From Heloderma charlesbogerti (Eukaryota; Chordata; Lepidosauria; Squamata; Helodermatidae): DNA of 64,000 nucleotides. Shown here one piece after another: positions 1-9,924 of this stretch. Numbering within the stretch: position 1 is the stretch's first letter; each line of letters starts with the position of its first letter. The position numbers were made by a program, and so were the translations under genes. Under the pieces are notes generated by a model. That model did not search any database. It was not told where the DNA came from and was given only the letters and a program-made list of their open reading frames with translations. The stretch is taken from positions 1,736,001 through 1,800,000 of the forward strand of contig JANEZZ010001871.1 in assembly GCA_026122225.1 (NCBI GenBank), in the 5' to 3' direction.

Positions 1-1140
1 AGATGACAAGTGAGAATCAAATCAGGTCTTCTGTCAACATCCAATGTACTGAATGTTTGGTTTAAATCTCTTGGATGGTATCAAAGCAGCTTGAAATATT
101 GTTTTCAGCTGAATTGCATTCCAGTGTTTTTCCTTTGAAACTGGGATCAATGTTTGTGGTAGATCTTTATTCTTTATATTCTCACAACAGTATTTTGTAT
201 AGTTTTGACAGCTTGTGTCAGACACTGTGCAGGAAAGTTACCACCAAGCCTGAGAAGATGCCAGTCAAGGAATACTTCCATAGTCAAGGAAGCTCTTAGA
301 GGCAAAAGGGTTCCTTCCTTCAGAAAATGGAAATGTTGTCCAAATGGGTAGAACAAAAAGGAAAACAAACTTGCGTGTGTCCGTACAGACACAAACACGC
401 ACAAATTCCCCAGTGAGGAAAGTTTATAACACTAGGTGCATTTTAATTAAAAAACAATATTTTACATTTAGAAATAAAGGGAAGTAAGGGGAGACACGAC
501 AGAGGTTTACAGAAATAGGCATCGTGTGAGAAAATCCAGTATCGAGTGAAGACTCTCTTGACATCCATTTATAATTTTTAAAATCTGAAACCTCAAACAG
601 GAGCACCTCGAGAGATTTACTTAAAATGTTGGGCGAGGGTTGCCACTTATGCATCATTAAAAAAAAGACCAAAGAGGACACAAATTTGCAGATGCTAATT
701 TATATGTATAGATGCACATTTAGAAATAATTATAATAATTTAAATGGAAATACAATATATCTCACCATAATGGGGAAGACTGTGACCAGTGTGTCTGCTC
801 AGACTGCTTTCCAGGTGTTCACTGCTGCTGGGGAACATCAAGGCCCCTGCTGCTCTCCCTTCGCAGGGCTCTTTATCTTTAAGATGTGGACTGGACAGCC
901 CTTCAAACAGAGGATCCTTCACATTGAGAACTGTTGTTTGACAGCCCTTCAAATAGATGGGTGGCCTATGTAGGGCTCATGGCATCCCTACATTGAGCTC
1001 TGTGATGGTAACATATTCAGAGTAGATGCTCATCTCCCCATACATTCTGGCCTATCAGAGGAGAAATAGAAGCTTCTCCACTTCTAAACCTGCAAGAGAA
1101 GGAACTTTATGTAATATCATCTTAGCTTTCCCTCTGCAGA
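1..1140. other. Unique DNA, no gene recognised
   Basis: No domain, repeat family or RNA gene is recognisable on either strand. The reading frames are short, overlap in several frames and show no homology that I recognise. The tract is moderately AT-rich and reads as ordinary intergenic or intronic DNA. Confidence 0.5.
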
Positions 1141-1480
1141 GGGGCCGTATGTCAGTGGTAGAGCATATACATGCATGCATTCATAATGTCCTGTATTCAA
1201 TCCCCAGTATGGCTACTTCAAGGACCTTGGGGGTGGGGGAGGCTTAGGAAAGATCCCTGAGACCTTACAGAAGTGCTACCAGTTAGACTAGACCAGTCTT
1301 CCTCAACCTGGTGCCCTCCAGATGTTTTAGACTACAACTCTGATTAGCCTCAGCCAGCATAGTTAGTGGTCAGGGATGATGGGAGTTTTAGCCATATCTG
1401 GAGGGCGCTGGGTTGGGGGAGGTTGGAGTACACAATACTGGGCTTGATGGATCACTGTCTGACTTCACATGTTCATATGT
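1141..1480 (+). mobile_element. tRNA-derived SINE, interrupted
   Basis: The head resembles a pol III promoter: a box-A-like GTCAGTGGTAGAGCA follows GGGGCCGTA, and a degenerate box B (TATTCAATCC) lies about 45 bp downstream. The body and end (GAGTACACAATACTGGGCTTGATGGATC, then GTTCATATG) match the familiar squamate tRNA-SINE layout that recurs in this window. A 132-bp hAT MITE splits the body. Orientation is plus. The copy is diverged and surely inactive. Confidence 0.65.
1294..1425. mobile_element. hAT-type fold-back MITE in the SINE
   Basis: The two ends are inverted copies around the core GCCCTCCAGATG and ACAACTC. The left end reads CAGTCTTCCTCAACCTGGTG and the right end is its approximate complement. 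Flanking octamers GACTAGAC and GAGTACAC agree at 6 of 8 positions, as expected for an old hAT target duplication. It has no coding capacity. The same fold-back family recurs near 9.25, 27.6, 42.3 and 56.5 kb. Confidence 0.7.
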
Positions 1481-1725
1481 TTTCCCCATCAGACTTGAAG
1501 ACAGCAAGTTAAAATCTCTGCATCCAGACATAGAACCACACCAAATATACCTCTGAATACCAAATGCAGGGACAAATGGAGGTGGGGGTATTCCCTTCAT
1601 ACTATACTTGGCCACGTTTGGAAACAGAATGCTGTACCAGATGGACCTTTTTGTTTGATTCAGCAGGGCTCTTCCTATGTTCTTCCTCACCTCATAATCT
1701 ATAGATAGCTCTTAACATCCTCTTA

Positions 1726-1863
1726 GGGTGCAATCCTATGCATGTTTAGACAGAAAAAAGTCCTACAACTCTCACCATTCTGGGAGTAGTAGGACATTCC
1801 CTACCAGGAAATGCTGGGAGTTATAGGACTTTTTTCTGACTAAACACGCATAGGATTATGACT
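1726..1863. mobile_element. Harbinger-like MITE with TTA duplication
   Basis: About 45 bp of imperfect terminal inverted repeat bracket a 138-bp element: GGGTGCAATCCTATGCATG on the left, and the complement of CGCATAGGATTATGACT on the right. Both arms continue into matching TTTAGACAGAAAAAAGTCC-type sequence. TTA flanks each side, the 3-bp TWA duplication usual for PIF/Harbinger elements. The centre is a short spacer around CTGGGAGT. Confidence 0.65.
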
Positions 1864-2628
1864 TTAATGGCTGTGGCTACTAAGGTTACCATACAATCGC
1901 TTTTCTGTATATTTTAGAAAGGCCAGCAATGTCTCACAATGTGTCTTTCTCACTCTGAATGACAGTTTAATTGTGATAAGGTCATATCATTTTGTTACCT
2001 CTGCTAACTTTTTTGTTTTGTTTTTTGGATGGATATGATTAGCAGGTTTGGTGCTTTAGATCTCAGAAGTGTCTCAGAATTTTTTTCGCAAAGCATTTTG
2101 TTTTGCCCCTGAAAAGAAATTACATCAGTTGACTTAGAAGGAAATTAATAATTCAGAGCTTTGAATGGAAAATGAAAACCAGACAGGCAATAAGTTAGCA
2201 GCGTTCATGTTTTGCTGATCATATGATTTTTTGTATGAAATGCTTTCTCATCAACTGACAAAAATGCTAATGTGTTAAAATATCTATGTGGTACCATCAG
2301 CCTTATTTCACTTAGGGAATGATGTAAAATCAATTCCATCGTGCCCTTTCGAAACATATTGAAATTAGCATTTGTTCTATGTATGTTAATACAAAGTTAA
2401 CCTTTTTTTTTAAAAAAAAAACCTCCTGTCTCTACCCTTGCAGCTCCTTCTGCTCATCGGCACAGCAAGTTGTTTAACCTACCTGGCTGTTCCCATTTTT
2501 GAACTACTGGATCACAGACTGAAAGTAACTTCATATGTGAGGGGAACTCAGAAAAAAATAATCCCTGTGAACTCCTTATTAGGGCAGGTCTGAAATGACA
2601 ATCCAGAATGAATCTGGCCAAACTGTGG
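1864..2628. other. AT-rich unique DNA, nothing recognised
   Basis: Mostly AT-rich single-copy-looking sequence. The only structure is an oligo-T/oligo-A run near 2401-2423. No gene or repeat family is recognised. Confidence 0.45.
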
Positions 2629-2684
2629 GGATGGCCCCAAACCCAGTGGTAGAACACATGCTTTGCATGCCTAACGTTTAATCC

Positions 2685-2893
2685 AGAGGTGGTTCTATAA
2701 TGGGGGCAAGTGGGGCATTGCCCCTCTACTTGTTCCCCACCCACTTGTGGCAGCCACAGCCAGGCACATGTACAGCTGTCAAGTGCCACACATAATAATC
2801 TTCTTTTGTCCTCCTCTGGCAATCTCAGTGGAAGCTTGAACATACACGCTGTCCTCCAGCCTACCAGCCCCAAAGGGCACCAGCCGACACTGG
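2685..2893. mobile_element. hAT MITE with perfect 8-bp duplication
   Basis: A 209-bp insert is flanked by identical octamers TTTAATCC at 2677-2684 and 2894-2901. Ends AGAGGTGG and the complement of CCGACACTGG are weak hAT-type inverted termini. It sits inside box B of the surrounding SINE, which independently fixes the boundaries. There is no coding capacity. Confidence 0.75.
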
Positions 2894-2907
2894 TTTAATC
2901 CTTAGCA

Positions 2908-3027
2908 CAGGGGTGGGCAACTTGTTGCCCTCCAGATGTTTTGGCTTACAACTTCCATCATTCCTAGGCAGAATAGTCAATGGTGAGGGATCATAGGAGT
3001 TGTTGGGCCACAAATTACCTACCTCTG
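2908..3027. mobile_element. hAT fold-back MITE in the same SINE
   Basis: The inverted termini CAGGGGTGGGCAACTTG and CAGAGGTAGGTAATTTG (read from the right) enclose a 120-bp fold-back with GCCCTCCAGATGTTTTGGC. Flanks CCTTAGCA and CTCTAGCA agree at 6 of 8 positions, consistent with a hAT target duplication. Confidence 0.75.
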
Positions 3028-3199
3028 CTCTAGCATCTCCATGTTAAGAACAGGTATACATAGCAGATTGAGAGATCCCGCCACCCTCTAAGACCAGGAG
3101 AACTCCTGCCCGAGTAGATGAAACTGGGTTAGGTGGACTAATGGTCTAACTCAGTGTAAGGAAATTTAATGTTTCAGATATTCTCCCAGGATGAGGCTA

Positions 3200-3275
3200 A
3201 GGCTACACTTATCTGGGAGTAAGTCAGTGCAATTTTCTTCTGAGTAGACATATATAGGATTGTGCTGTAAGGTTG
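3200..3275. mobile_element. Short dispersed MITE fragment
   Basis: The fragment has the layout CTGGGAGTAAGTCAGTGCAA, then TTCTGAGTAGACATATATAG, then GATTGTGCTGTAAGG. Related fragments occur near 7980, 46200, 50290 and 52680, so it is a high-copy repeat. The class is not settled; the inverted GCAATCCTA-type ends suggest a DNA transposon. Confidence 0.5.
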
Positions 3276-4269
3276 AACCGCTAAACACACTTACTTACTT
3301 TATTTATTTATTTATTATCTATGTATGTAAGAGATTAAGACACCACTGCCCATATTTAAAAATATATCTAAGCGGTATATTTAAGATTAGAGATATTCAA
3401 AAATAAGATTAGAGATATTTTTAGATATCTCTAATCTATCACTTAATAGATAGTACATCCCATTGTGATAGTGCATGGGAGACATAATTTTTTACTGGTG
3501 GATTCCCCTTATCTGTAAGGGCTCCCCCCAAAAGAATTACGACAGTTGCTACCATAGGCTCAACCTAGCCTGAAAAAAACTATAGGCTGTCTGGTTATAT
3601 TTTTTGGAGTGGGGTGGGATGTTTCTACCCCCACTGACAAAGACCCCTCCAACTAGACAAGCTCTGTGGAAATAATAATAAAAGAGCTTTAGATTTACTT
3701 TCCCAAAGACCAGAGGGCACAGAACTTAACATTAATTTGTGAGATACCCTGAGATCATAAGGGGTAGCTGAACACCCATGCAGTCAAGCATGTCGGGAAG
3801 ATTCTAGTAAGAAATTCCAGGAAAATACCTTTAAAAAAATCAATGAAGCCAACTATCAATGTATATAAATATAGTTTATTTAGGATTTTTTTGACACAGC
3901 AGGAAAAAATAAGGCCACAAATCATACATAGACTTTCAAATGAAAGTAATAAAGTCAGTCTAATCTAGCTAGTTAGTTATTACCTGCTGGAGTAGAATCT
4001 TTGGTCTGAGAGAATGTTTGTCTCTTGTGGAGCATGTTTGGTCATCTTTACTCATGCTTCCAAAGAAGGCAAGGGACTAGGCTGATACACCACATATTTA
4101 TGGGGATGTAAGACCAGTGGAAGCCAACCTCCTACCTGAGATGGAATGTAGTTTGGACCAATGGTGAAACAAGCTATATCTCTGATGTAAGTGGTGAAGG
4201 TGGGTTGGACAATTTTACAATCAGGTGGATCCACCATACTCAACGAGTGCTAATTAATGACTCAGCATC
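3276..4269. other. Mostly unique DNA with a repeat-tail remnant
   Basis: TTTATTTATTTATTTATTA near 3300 followed by CTAAGCGGTATATTTAAG near 3370 resembles the antisense tail of an L2-type element. A small self-complementary patch (AGATTAGAGATATTTTTAGA) follows near 3411. Nothing else is recognised up to the CR1 start. Confidence 0.4.
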
Positions 4270-4644
4270 CTCCTGAAGAAAGGTCTCTAGTGGAGTTCTG
4301 CAGGGCTCTGTTGTAGCCCCTGTGCTGTCGACATTTTCTAAATGACTTGGATGGGGGGTGCAGAAGGGTTGCTTATCAAATTTGCAAATGACACAAAGCT
4401 AGGAGGGATAGCCAACACCAAAGAAAACAGGATCGAGATTCAAAAGCAAGCTGGAACACTGGGCTGAATCTAACAAGATGAGATTCTACAGAGATAAATA
4501 TAAAGCCTGGCATTTAGGTACAAAAAATCAAGACCACAGTTGTAGGATGAGGGAGACCTGGCTTGGCAGCCATACATGTGAAAAGGTCCTAGGTGTCTTA
4601 GTGGATCACAAGCTGAATATGAGCCAGTAATGTGATGTGGCAGC
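4270..4644 (+). mobile_element. CR1 LINE, upstream half (RT region)
   Basis: Translated pieces show the end of a CR1 reverse transcriptase, with GVLQGSVV-like and LANDTKL-like strings, all frameshifted. The sequence stops at CAGC (4641-4644) where an ERV begins. It resumes at 7149 with the same CAGC followed by TAAGAAAG. The two halves are contiguous in CR1, so this is one element split by the insertion. It is 5'-truncated and decayed. Confidence 0.8.
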
Positions 4645-4788
4645 TGTTGAAATAAGCCTGAACCTACTCATGTACCTGAATGTATTTGAACCAAAGTGTT
4701 GCCATCTTGTATGTATTTTCGACAATAACAGGATGACTTCTGACCACAGCTGGTGTCACAAGATAAGAGCTGTTGACACAAAATACTA
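4645..4788 (+). mobile_element. 5' LTR fragment
   Basis: The first 144 bp match the start of the 3' LTR at 6691 with few differences. Similarity stops at AAATACTA, where the GGCTGGACTTAATTCAAA repeats and the L1-derived segment begin. The rest of the LTR, including promoter and polyadenylation signals, is missing from this copy. Confidence 0.85.
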
Positions 4789-4850
4789 GGCTGGACTTAA
4801 TTCAAAATTCAAGGCTGGACTTAATTCAAAGGCTGGACTTAATTCAAAAT
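4789..4850 (+). repeat. Three-unit tandem repeat at the L1 junction
   Basis: The motif GGCTGGACTTAATTCAAA occurs three times in a row, with extra ATTCAA after the first and ATTCC after the third. It lies exactly between the broken LTR and the L1-derived segment. Confidence 0.85.
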
Positions 4851-6017
4851 TCCATTACTGATATGCAGAGAGCCGTGGATTTAATTAATGCGTCACAGAA
4901 AAAAATGGAGTCCAAAATTAATGAGCTTGAAGACTGAGTGGCAAGAAATGAAACTACAACACAAGTTATTTGTAAAAATATATCTGACAGAATCTCTCAA
5001 TTGGAGGCCTATATGAAGAGAGCCAACGTACGTATAGTGGGGATTAAAAGCTTGTCTAATGATATGAAATTGTCTACTTTGTGGATAAACTTTTGCATGA
5101 GATACTTTCTATATCCTCTGATTATTCTCTTGATATTGAGCAGGCATTTCATGTGCCAAATTCTAAAGGGAATGATTATACAATTGTAGTTCAATTCGCA
5201 AAAGTCTCCACAAAGTGTTATATTTTGGATTTAGCAAAACAAGCTGGAAGCCTTTCCTGGAAACAGGATAAAATTATGAAGAAGGCAATTTATCAAAGCA
5301 AAGAATCTGGCAAAACAAATGAACTTACAATATTACTTAAAATATACTGCTACACTTTGTATTGTGTCTGAAGACCAGATGAAGAAGTTTACGAATCATG
5401 AAATGGCGGAGGCTTGGTTGAATGATAAAATGCATGAGAACTCTGTCACAATTCCATGAAATGGAATTTCTAAACAAGTACTGTTAACTGCTTGTGTGTA
5501 GCTTTCATGATCTAGGCTAACTCAGAAGAAATTATTTTATATATATTTGTTCATCTTTATGTATTCTTTTTTATTATTTTTGTCTTTCTCTTTCTCTTTA
5601 TGTATCTTCTATTTTATATTTTAAAATAGACAAAATATCTAATATAAAAGTATTATTGACTGGTGAAGATTTATCTTAAGTTTTATTATTATACAATACT
5701 ATACTCTCTCTTTTTGATTATTATTATTACTAATATTCAGGTTTTGGGGAATGAAGTGTAGAACTGTTGCGTTGATATAAAAGATTGTTTTACTAAATTG
5801 TAAGATTGTATAATAGATATAGTTTTTTACCACTGGAGGTTGGGAGATGTTGGAGTTTATTTTTCTTTTTTCTTTTTTCCTTCCTTTCTTCTCTTTCTGT
5901 TATTATGGTGTCCTAATTAAAATATTGTATTGATGAGAATTGAAGTACTGAGTAGGTTGTTGGTAATTTTGGTAGTGTTTATAAAGATAAAATAAATAAA
6001 AATATATTAAAAAAACA
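4851..6017 (+). mobile_element. L1-derived ORF1-only (HAL1-like) fragment
   Basis: Translation gives a coiled-coil-like stretch (KKMESKINELED, then NISDRISQLEAYMKRANVRI), followed in another frame by the L1 ORF1 RNA-recognition-like block (DIEQAFHVPNSKGNDYTIVV). This matches L1 ORF1p order: coiled coil, RRM, C-terminal domain. After about 5400 it passes into AT-rich 3' UTR and an A-rich tail ending near 6017. No ORF2 lies between. Frameshifts make it a pseudogene. An ORF1 joined to a 3' UTR without ORF2 resembles mammalian half-L1 elements, though an ordinary deletion is the alternative. Confidence 0.65.
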
Positions 6018-6051
6018 AAGTTGACTTTGACACGGAAGAAATAATTGAGCA

Positions 6052-6345
6052 ATGAAGCAATTAATAATTCGTTTTGTTTTCACAGTGCCTTACTTGATTG
6101 CTGAAAAACCTTTTCCAGCTTTTAATCACCATGCCAATTCTTTAGTGTCTCTAGTAGATGCCATACATGCCACGTTGAACCTAACAAAATGTTGGATATG
6201 TTTAACTGCCTCTGAAAGAAGAGACATAACTTTTCCATTTCAGGTAATACCTCTGTCTGCTGAAGAAATAGCTAGCCCTGTAATTCTATCTGATGATCCC
6301 CAAAAGGAAAATCAAACGTGGAAAGCTGCTACGTATGGTAAATGA
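6052..6345 (+). pseudogene. ERV env surface-unit remnant
   Basis: A 97-codon open frame contains NLTKCWICLT, the CWxC-type disulphide-exchange motif of gammaretrovirus-like Env surface subunits, with a nearby N-glycosylation site. The open frame starts in a hydrophobic stretch and is cut by a stop after TYGK. It is far shorter than any functional Env, so the fusion subunit cannot be made from it. It belongs to the ERV that ends in the LTR at 6691. The assignment rests on the motif and on position just 5' of the polypurine tract and LTR. Confidence 0.7.
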
Positions 6346-6680
6346 AGCTGAATAATAAGATGTGAATGATCAACTTAGACATTGGTGTTTATGATCCTGG
6401 CTATCATCCTAGTTCCAAGGACTGTCATGGCTCTAGAAAAGACTTGGCTTAATAGCAACCATAATTTGTTTTGGTATTCTTGCTTGCTGCTGTAATCAAT
6501 GTATACCAGGTATTCTTAGCTATATGTGATCAATGTGCCCAAAACCAGTTCATGGCCAGATGTATCAGGATGTTGATAATGCCCCCACCAAAAGACTGCT
6601 CTCCATCAAGAGAGAATGTGAGCTAGAGAGAAAGTTTTGAAAGCAAGCCCATCAAAAAGGATTAAGTTCCTATGGGCTTG
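6346..6680 (+). pseudogene. Decayed env 3' part
   Basis: There is no long frame. A short piece with clustered cysteines (CCCNQCIPG) near 6490 looks like a juxtamembrane or cytoplasmic Env tail. It lies in the correct place between the surface-unit remnant and the polypurine tract. The transmembrane fusion core is not recognisable. Confidence 0.4.
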
Positions 6681-6690
6681 AAGGGGGGAG
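6681..6690 (+). other. ERV polypurine tract
   Basis: AAGGGGGGAG abuts the TG that opens the 3' LTR. This is the site where plus-strand DNA synthesis is primed in retroviruses. It confirms the orientation and the LTR boundary. Confidence 0.85.
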
Positions 6691-7148
6691 TGTTGAAATA
6701 AGCCTGAACCTGCTCATGTACCTGAATGTATTTGAACCAAAGTGTTGCCATCTTGTATGTATTTCAACAATAACAGGATGACTTCTGACCAGGGCTGGTG
6801 TCACAAGATAAGAGCTGTTGACGCAAAAAACTAAAGGGCGTCAGTCAGAACATCCTGACCAAATAGATAAACAGATGTCAGCATAAAAGTGTTTATCCAG
6901 TATTTTCTGGTACTTTCCATGTTCCATGTAATCTACTCATGCGCATTATATTCAGTTACGTAACTTGTTTGTCTTACTATATAAAAAGCCCAAGTAACTT
7001 TCATTCAGGGCTGACTTCCGCCTTTGGAGACAGTCAGCCTTTGTTGCAGCAAATAAAATCTTGTTGTACCTTACCCGAGTGTCTGTGTTACTGAATTGGG
7101 ACCCACGCTAGACACAAACCTATTGAGTAGCTTTCTACTCTTACCACA
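6691..7148 (+). mobile_element. 3' LTR of the 4.6-kb ERV
   Basis: A 458-bp LTR runs from TGTTGAAATA to TTACCACA. It contains TATATAAAAAGCCC near 6980 as a TATA box, AATAAAATC near 7051 as a polyadenylation signal, and a GT-rich stretch after it. This is a normal U3-R-U5 order. The first 144 bp match the 5' LTR fragment. Confidence 0.9.
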
Positions 7149-7770
7149 CAGCTAAGAAAGATAATGCAATCTTGGGCTGCATTAAAAGATGCATTGTGTC
7201 CAGATCACAGGAAGTCATAGCTGTGCTCTATCTGCATCAGTCAGCCCACATTTGGAGTACTGTGTCCAGTTCTGGGTTCCCCCATTTTAAGAAGGACATT
7301 GAGAAGTTGGAGTGTGTCCAGAGAAGAGCAACCAGGATGGTGAAGGGTCTGGAATCCAAGTCCTATGAAGAATGGTTGAAAGAGCTGGGTATATTTAGCA
7401 TGGAGAAGAGAGGATTAAGGGGAGAAATGAGAGTGGACTTCAAATATCTGAAAGGCTGTCATGCAGAAGATGGAGCAGATGTTCTCTGTTGCTCCCGAGG
7501 GCAGGAAGAGAAACAATGGCTGGAAACTGCAGGGAAGCAGATTTTGGATAAACATTAGGAGAAACATCCTAACAGTGAGAGCTGTTCAGCAGTGGAACAG
7601 AGTAGCTCAGGAGGCAGGGGGTTCTCCTGTGCTGGAGGTATTTAAGCAGAGGCTGGATGGCAATCTGTCAGGGATGCTGTAGCTGCACCCTGCAGTACAG
7701 AGCCTGCATCAAGCAGGGGTTTGGACTAGATTATCTCCAAGATCCTTTCCAACTGTGTGATTTTATGAAG
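7149..7770 (+). mobile_element. CR1 LINE, 3' half
   Basis: The segment resumes CR1 at CAGCTAAGAAAGATAATGC. It encodes the conserved C-terminal CR1 region: EKLECVQRRATRMVKGLE, then [18 protein letters not shown], then VQQWNRVAQEAGG. The 3' end reads CTAGATTATCTCCAAGATCC, then TTCCAACTGTGTGATTTTATG, a drifted form of the CR1 terminal octamer repeats. Two overlapping frames cover the region, so there is at least one frameshift. Confidence 0.9.
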
Positions 7771-9029
7771 GTAGCCAATCAGAAATTATATAGAAAGATG
7801 GTTCCACCTTCCTAATGGGTTTGGACATGACAAAAGAGCTAGCCAGTTCAGTCTAGCTGGCTATTGTGAAAAAAGGATTAAACTGGGAAAGCGGATTGGA
7901 TCTAAAACTAAGGATATTGGTCTACAAGGGGGATTCTTAGCAGAGAACCAAAAATTTGGAGTCTCTAGATGGCCCACCCATTGAACTCAGAGGGACTTAC
8001 TTTTGAGGAAACATGCTTAGGATTGCACTGTAAGGATGACAGTAGAGCTTGGAAAGGCCAAATGAGGCACGACTCCAACTAAGGATAAGGGAGAAGGGAT
8101 GTGGTGTGTTGGACCTGATTATGTGCATCTTTTTGCATCTATCAATGTCATGAATAATAGTCGTATTCTCCCTGCCCCCAACGTCATACTACTTCTGCCA
8201 GTCACATCACTATTATTTCTTGTGTGTTTGTTGAAAAGCTGGTAAACTTGACATTGTGCTATGCTCCACCCCAAAAGATAATCCTCTAGGTTCTTGCCCT
8301 GATTTTTGTCCAGATATTCTCCTGGCTCTTTGCCTCACTCACCAGATGCGATCCTCACTCTGCCAAGCTCCCTTTTGCATTCCTTGCCCCTGCCCGTTTC
8401 GTTTTGGAAATGAAAAGCTGGCAGCTCTACCCACTGTGTGTTTTCCAGCCCCATTATTCAATGTTCATCTAGTCATGTACGTGGGATGTGAGGTCATTCG
8501 GGGGACTGAAAAGAATTTTTTTCGAAACCATTGCAGCCTTGTACACAGTAGAATAAAAGAATAAGCCTTGAGAAACAACGCTGTACAGGGGTTTCATCCA
8601 AGATGAATCATAGTTAGTTTTAACCAGTGTACACAGTTTGAGATATTGTTAAATTTTAAAAGCATGTTGTGGGTGTCATTCACCCTGTAGCTGCTCCTGC
8701 CGCTGATGCTTGAAAGCCTGCATTATTTTCTGTTGCGCCCTCTAAGCTCTGTGATGGATGGCTTGCCAAACACAGGGAGTTCTGAGTTGGTGATCAAAGT
8801 ACTTACATAAACCCTCTTCAGTAGCACTGACCTGCAGCTGCAAGGACAGAATACCTCAAGTGTCAGCAAAATATGGCAGCAGTTTGAGAGGTGGGATGGG
8901 GGAAAAAAGAGTAGAGCCCTATTTTGCAAAAAAGAAGAAAAAAGTTGTGCTGAAATTGCTGAGCAAACTGTTTATTTGAAGCAGGTACAATATTTCTTCT
9001 ATATAAATTGTCACTTCTTCTCTTGGTTC

Positions 9030-9031
<2 letters not shown>
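7771..9031. other. Mostly unique DNA
   Basis: A short copy of the dispersed MITE lies near 7978-8037 (CCCATTGAACTCAGAGGGAC and AGGATTGCACTG). The rest has no recognisable gene or repeat. A 102-codon frame at 8256-8564 shows no homology that I recognise. Confidence 0.4.
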
Positions 9032-9063
<32 letters not shown>

Positions 9064-9073
9064 TGTCTCTCTG

Positions 9074-9129
<56 letters not shown>

Positions 9130-9131
9130 AT
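9032..9131. repeat. Compound microsatellite (TG)n(TCTA)n
   Basis: About 15 TG units are followed by TCTGTCTCTCTG and then roughly 14 TCTA units. It is a pure slippage repeat and probably length-polymorphic. Confidence 0.95.
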
Positions 9132-9221
9132 CTATCTAATCTCCAGTGCACCAGTTACTGAGCCCTTCCTTAAATAGCAAAGAGGTGTGATAGATTTCCT
9201 CTATATTTCCAAATGCCAAAC

Positions 9222-9729
9222 TTTCCCAACCTGGCACCCTCCGGGACTACATGTGTTGGACTAGTGTACTGGCAAAAGCATTGGACTGGGAGCTGGGAGA
9301 TCCGGGTTCTAGTCCCCACTCAGCCATGGAAGCTCACTGGGTGACTTTGGGCCAGTCACACACTCTCAGCCCAACCTACCTCACAGGGTTGTTGTTGTGA
9401 GGATAAAATGGAGAGGAGGAGGATAATGTAAGCCGCCTTGGGTTCCTTGCAAGAGGAATAAAGGTGGGATATAAATGCAATAATAAATAATAAATAATAA
9501 AATAAAAATCACCCACAGCCAGGATGAGTGTGCTGCCTGGGGTGATGGGTTTTGTGGTCCAACACATCTGGAGGGTGCCAGGTTGGGAAAGGTTGCCATA
9601 CATGTGGGCCTGCTGCTGGAGGTTTGGGAAAGGCTGCCATACATAAGTAGACGTGCTGGCTGGAGGAGGATGGGTTTTGTAGTCCAACACATCTGGAGGG
9701 CTCCAGCTTGGGAAATGCTGTCATACAGA
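9222..9729. mobile_element. hAT fold-back MITE, SINE-split and part-duplicated
   Basis: The left arm TTTCCCAACCTGGCACCCTC at 9222 pairs with the right arm GGAGGGTGCCAGGTTGGGAAA near 9570. A MIR-like SINE separates the arms. After the right arm the same arm type appears again as rearranged partial copies (GGTTTGGGAAAGGCTGCCAT near 9618, then CCAACACATCTGGAGGGCTC near 9690). This indicates local tandem duplication with drift. Confidence 0.65.
9270..9508 (+). mobile_element. MIR/CORE-like SINE with L2-type tail
   Basis: The order is a tRNA-like head, box B region GATCCGGGTTCTAGTCCCC, a CORE-like block (CACTGGGTGACTTTGGGCCA), then CCTACCTCACAGGGTTGTTG and GTGAGGATAAAATGG. The tail GCCGCCTTGGGTTCC leads into AATAAATAATAAATAATAA. 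This is the classic MIR-type arrangement whose 3' end is shared with L2 LINEs. It inserted into the fold-back MITE around it. Confidence 0.8.
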
Positions 9730-9924
9730 AGTGCCTTATCCTGAGTCATACCTTCTAGCCTAGTACTCTGACTAGGGATGGGTAAACCCTGATGGCTGGT
9801 CTGGGGGACAGTCTGCCGTGGGGAAATCCAGCCTGCTTGGGGCTCACTGCATTCCCCCAGAGCTCTGGTTCATCCTCCAGATTTCATGGAGTGTTTTCTG
9901 GTTTTAACACAAGCAAAGTATTAA

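Larger units (their letters stand above)
2629..3165 (+). mobile_element. tRNA-derived SINE with two nested MITEs
   Basis: The box-A-like stretch CCAGTGGTAGAACACATGC lies at the head. The tail GATGAAACTGGGTTAGGTGGACTAATGGTC followed by CTAACTCAGTGTAAGG is the usual squamate SINE end. The box B region is cut at TTTAATCC by one hAT element (2685-2893) and again 6 bp later at TTAGCA by another (2908-3027). Removing both restores a contiguous head-to-tail SINE of about 200 bp. Confidence 0.7.
4645..7148 (+). mobile_element. Class-I-like endogenous retrovirus, internally deleted
   Basis: The provirus starts TGTTGAAATAAGCC at 4645 and ends TTACCACA at 7148, with identical 4-bp duplications CAGC at 4641-4644 and 7149-7152. 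Parts in order are a truncated 5' LTR, an inserted L1 ORF1 fragment, an env surface-unit remnant, a short cytoplasmic-tail-like stretch, a polypurine tract and a full 3' LTR. No gag or pol is recognisable, so most of the interior was lost. A 4-bp duplication and a CWIC-type Env motif both fit gammaretrovirus-like class I ERVs. Non-functional. Confidence 0.85.

Noticed and set aside
1141..1215. A tRNA gene (also at 2641, 41478 and 59368)
   Set aside because: Box A and box B are present but the stems do not close and SINE bodies follow.
6052..6345. A domesticated env (syncytin-like) gene
   Set aside because: Only a 97-codon surface-unit piece remains, without a fusion subunit, and the frame is stopped.
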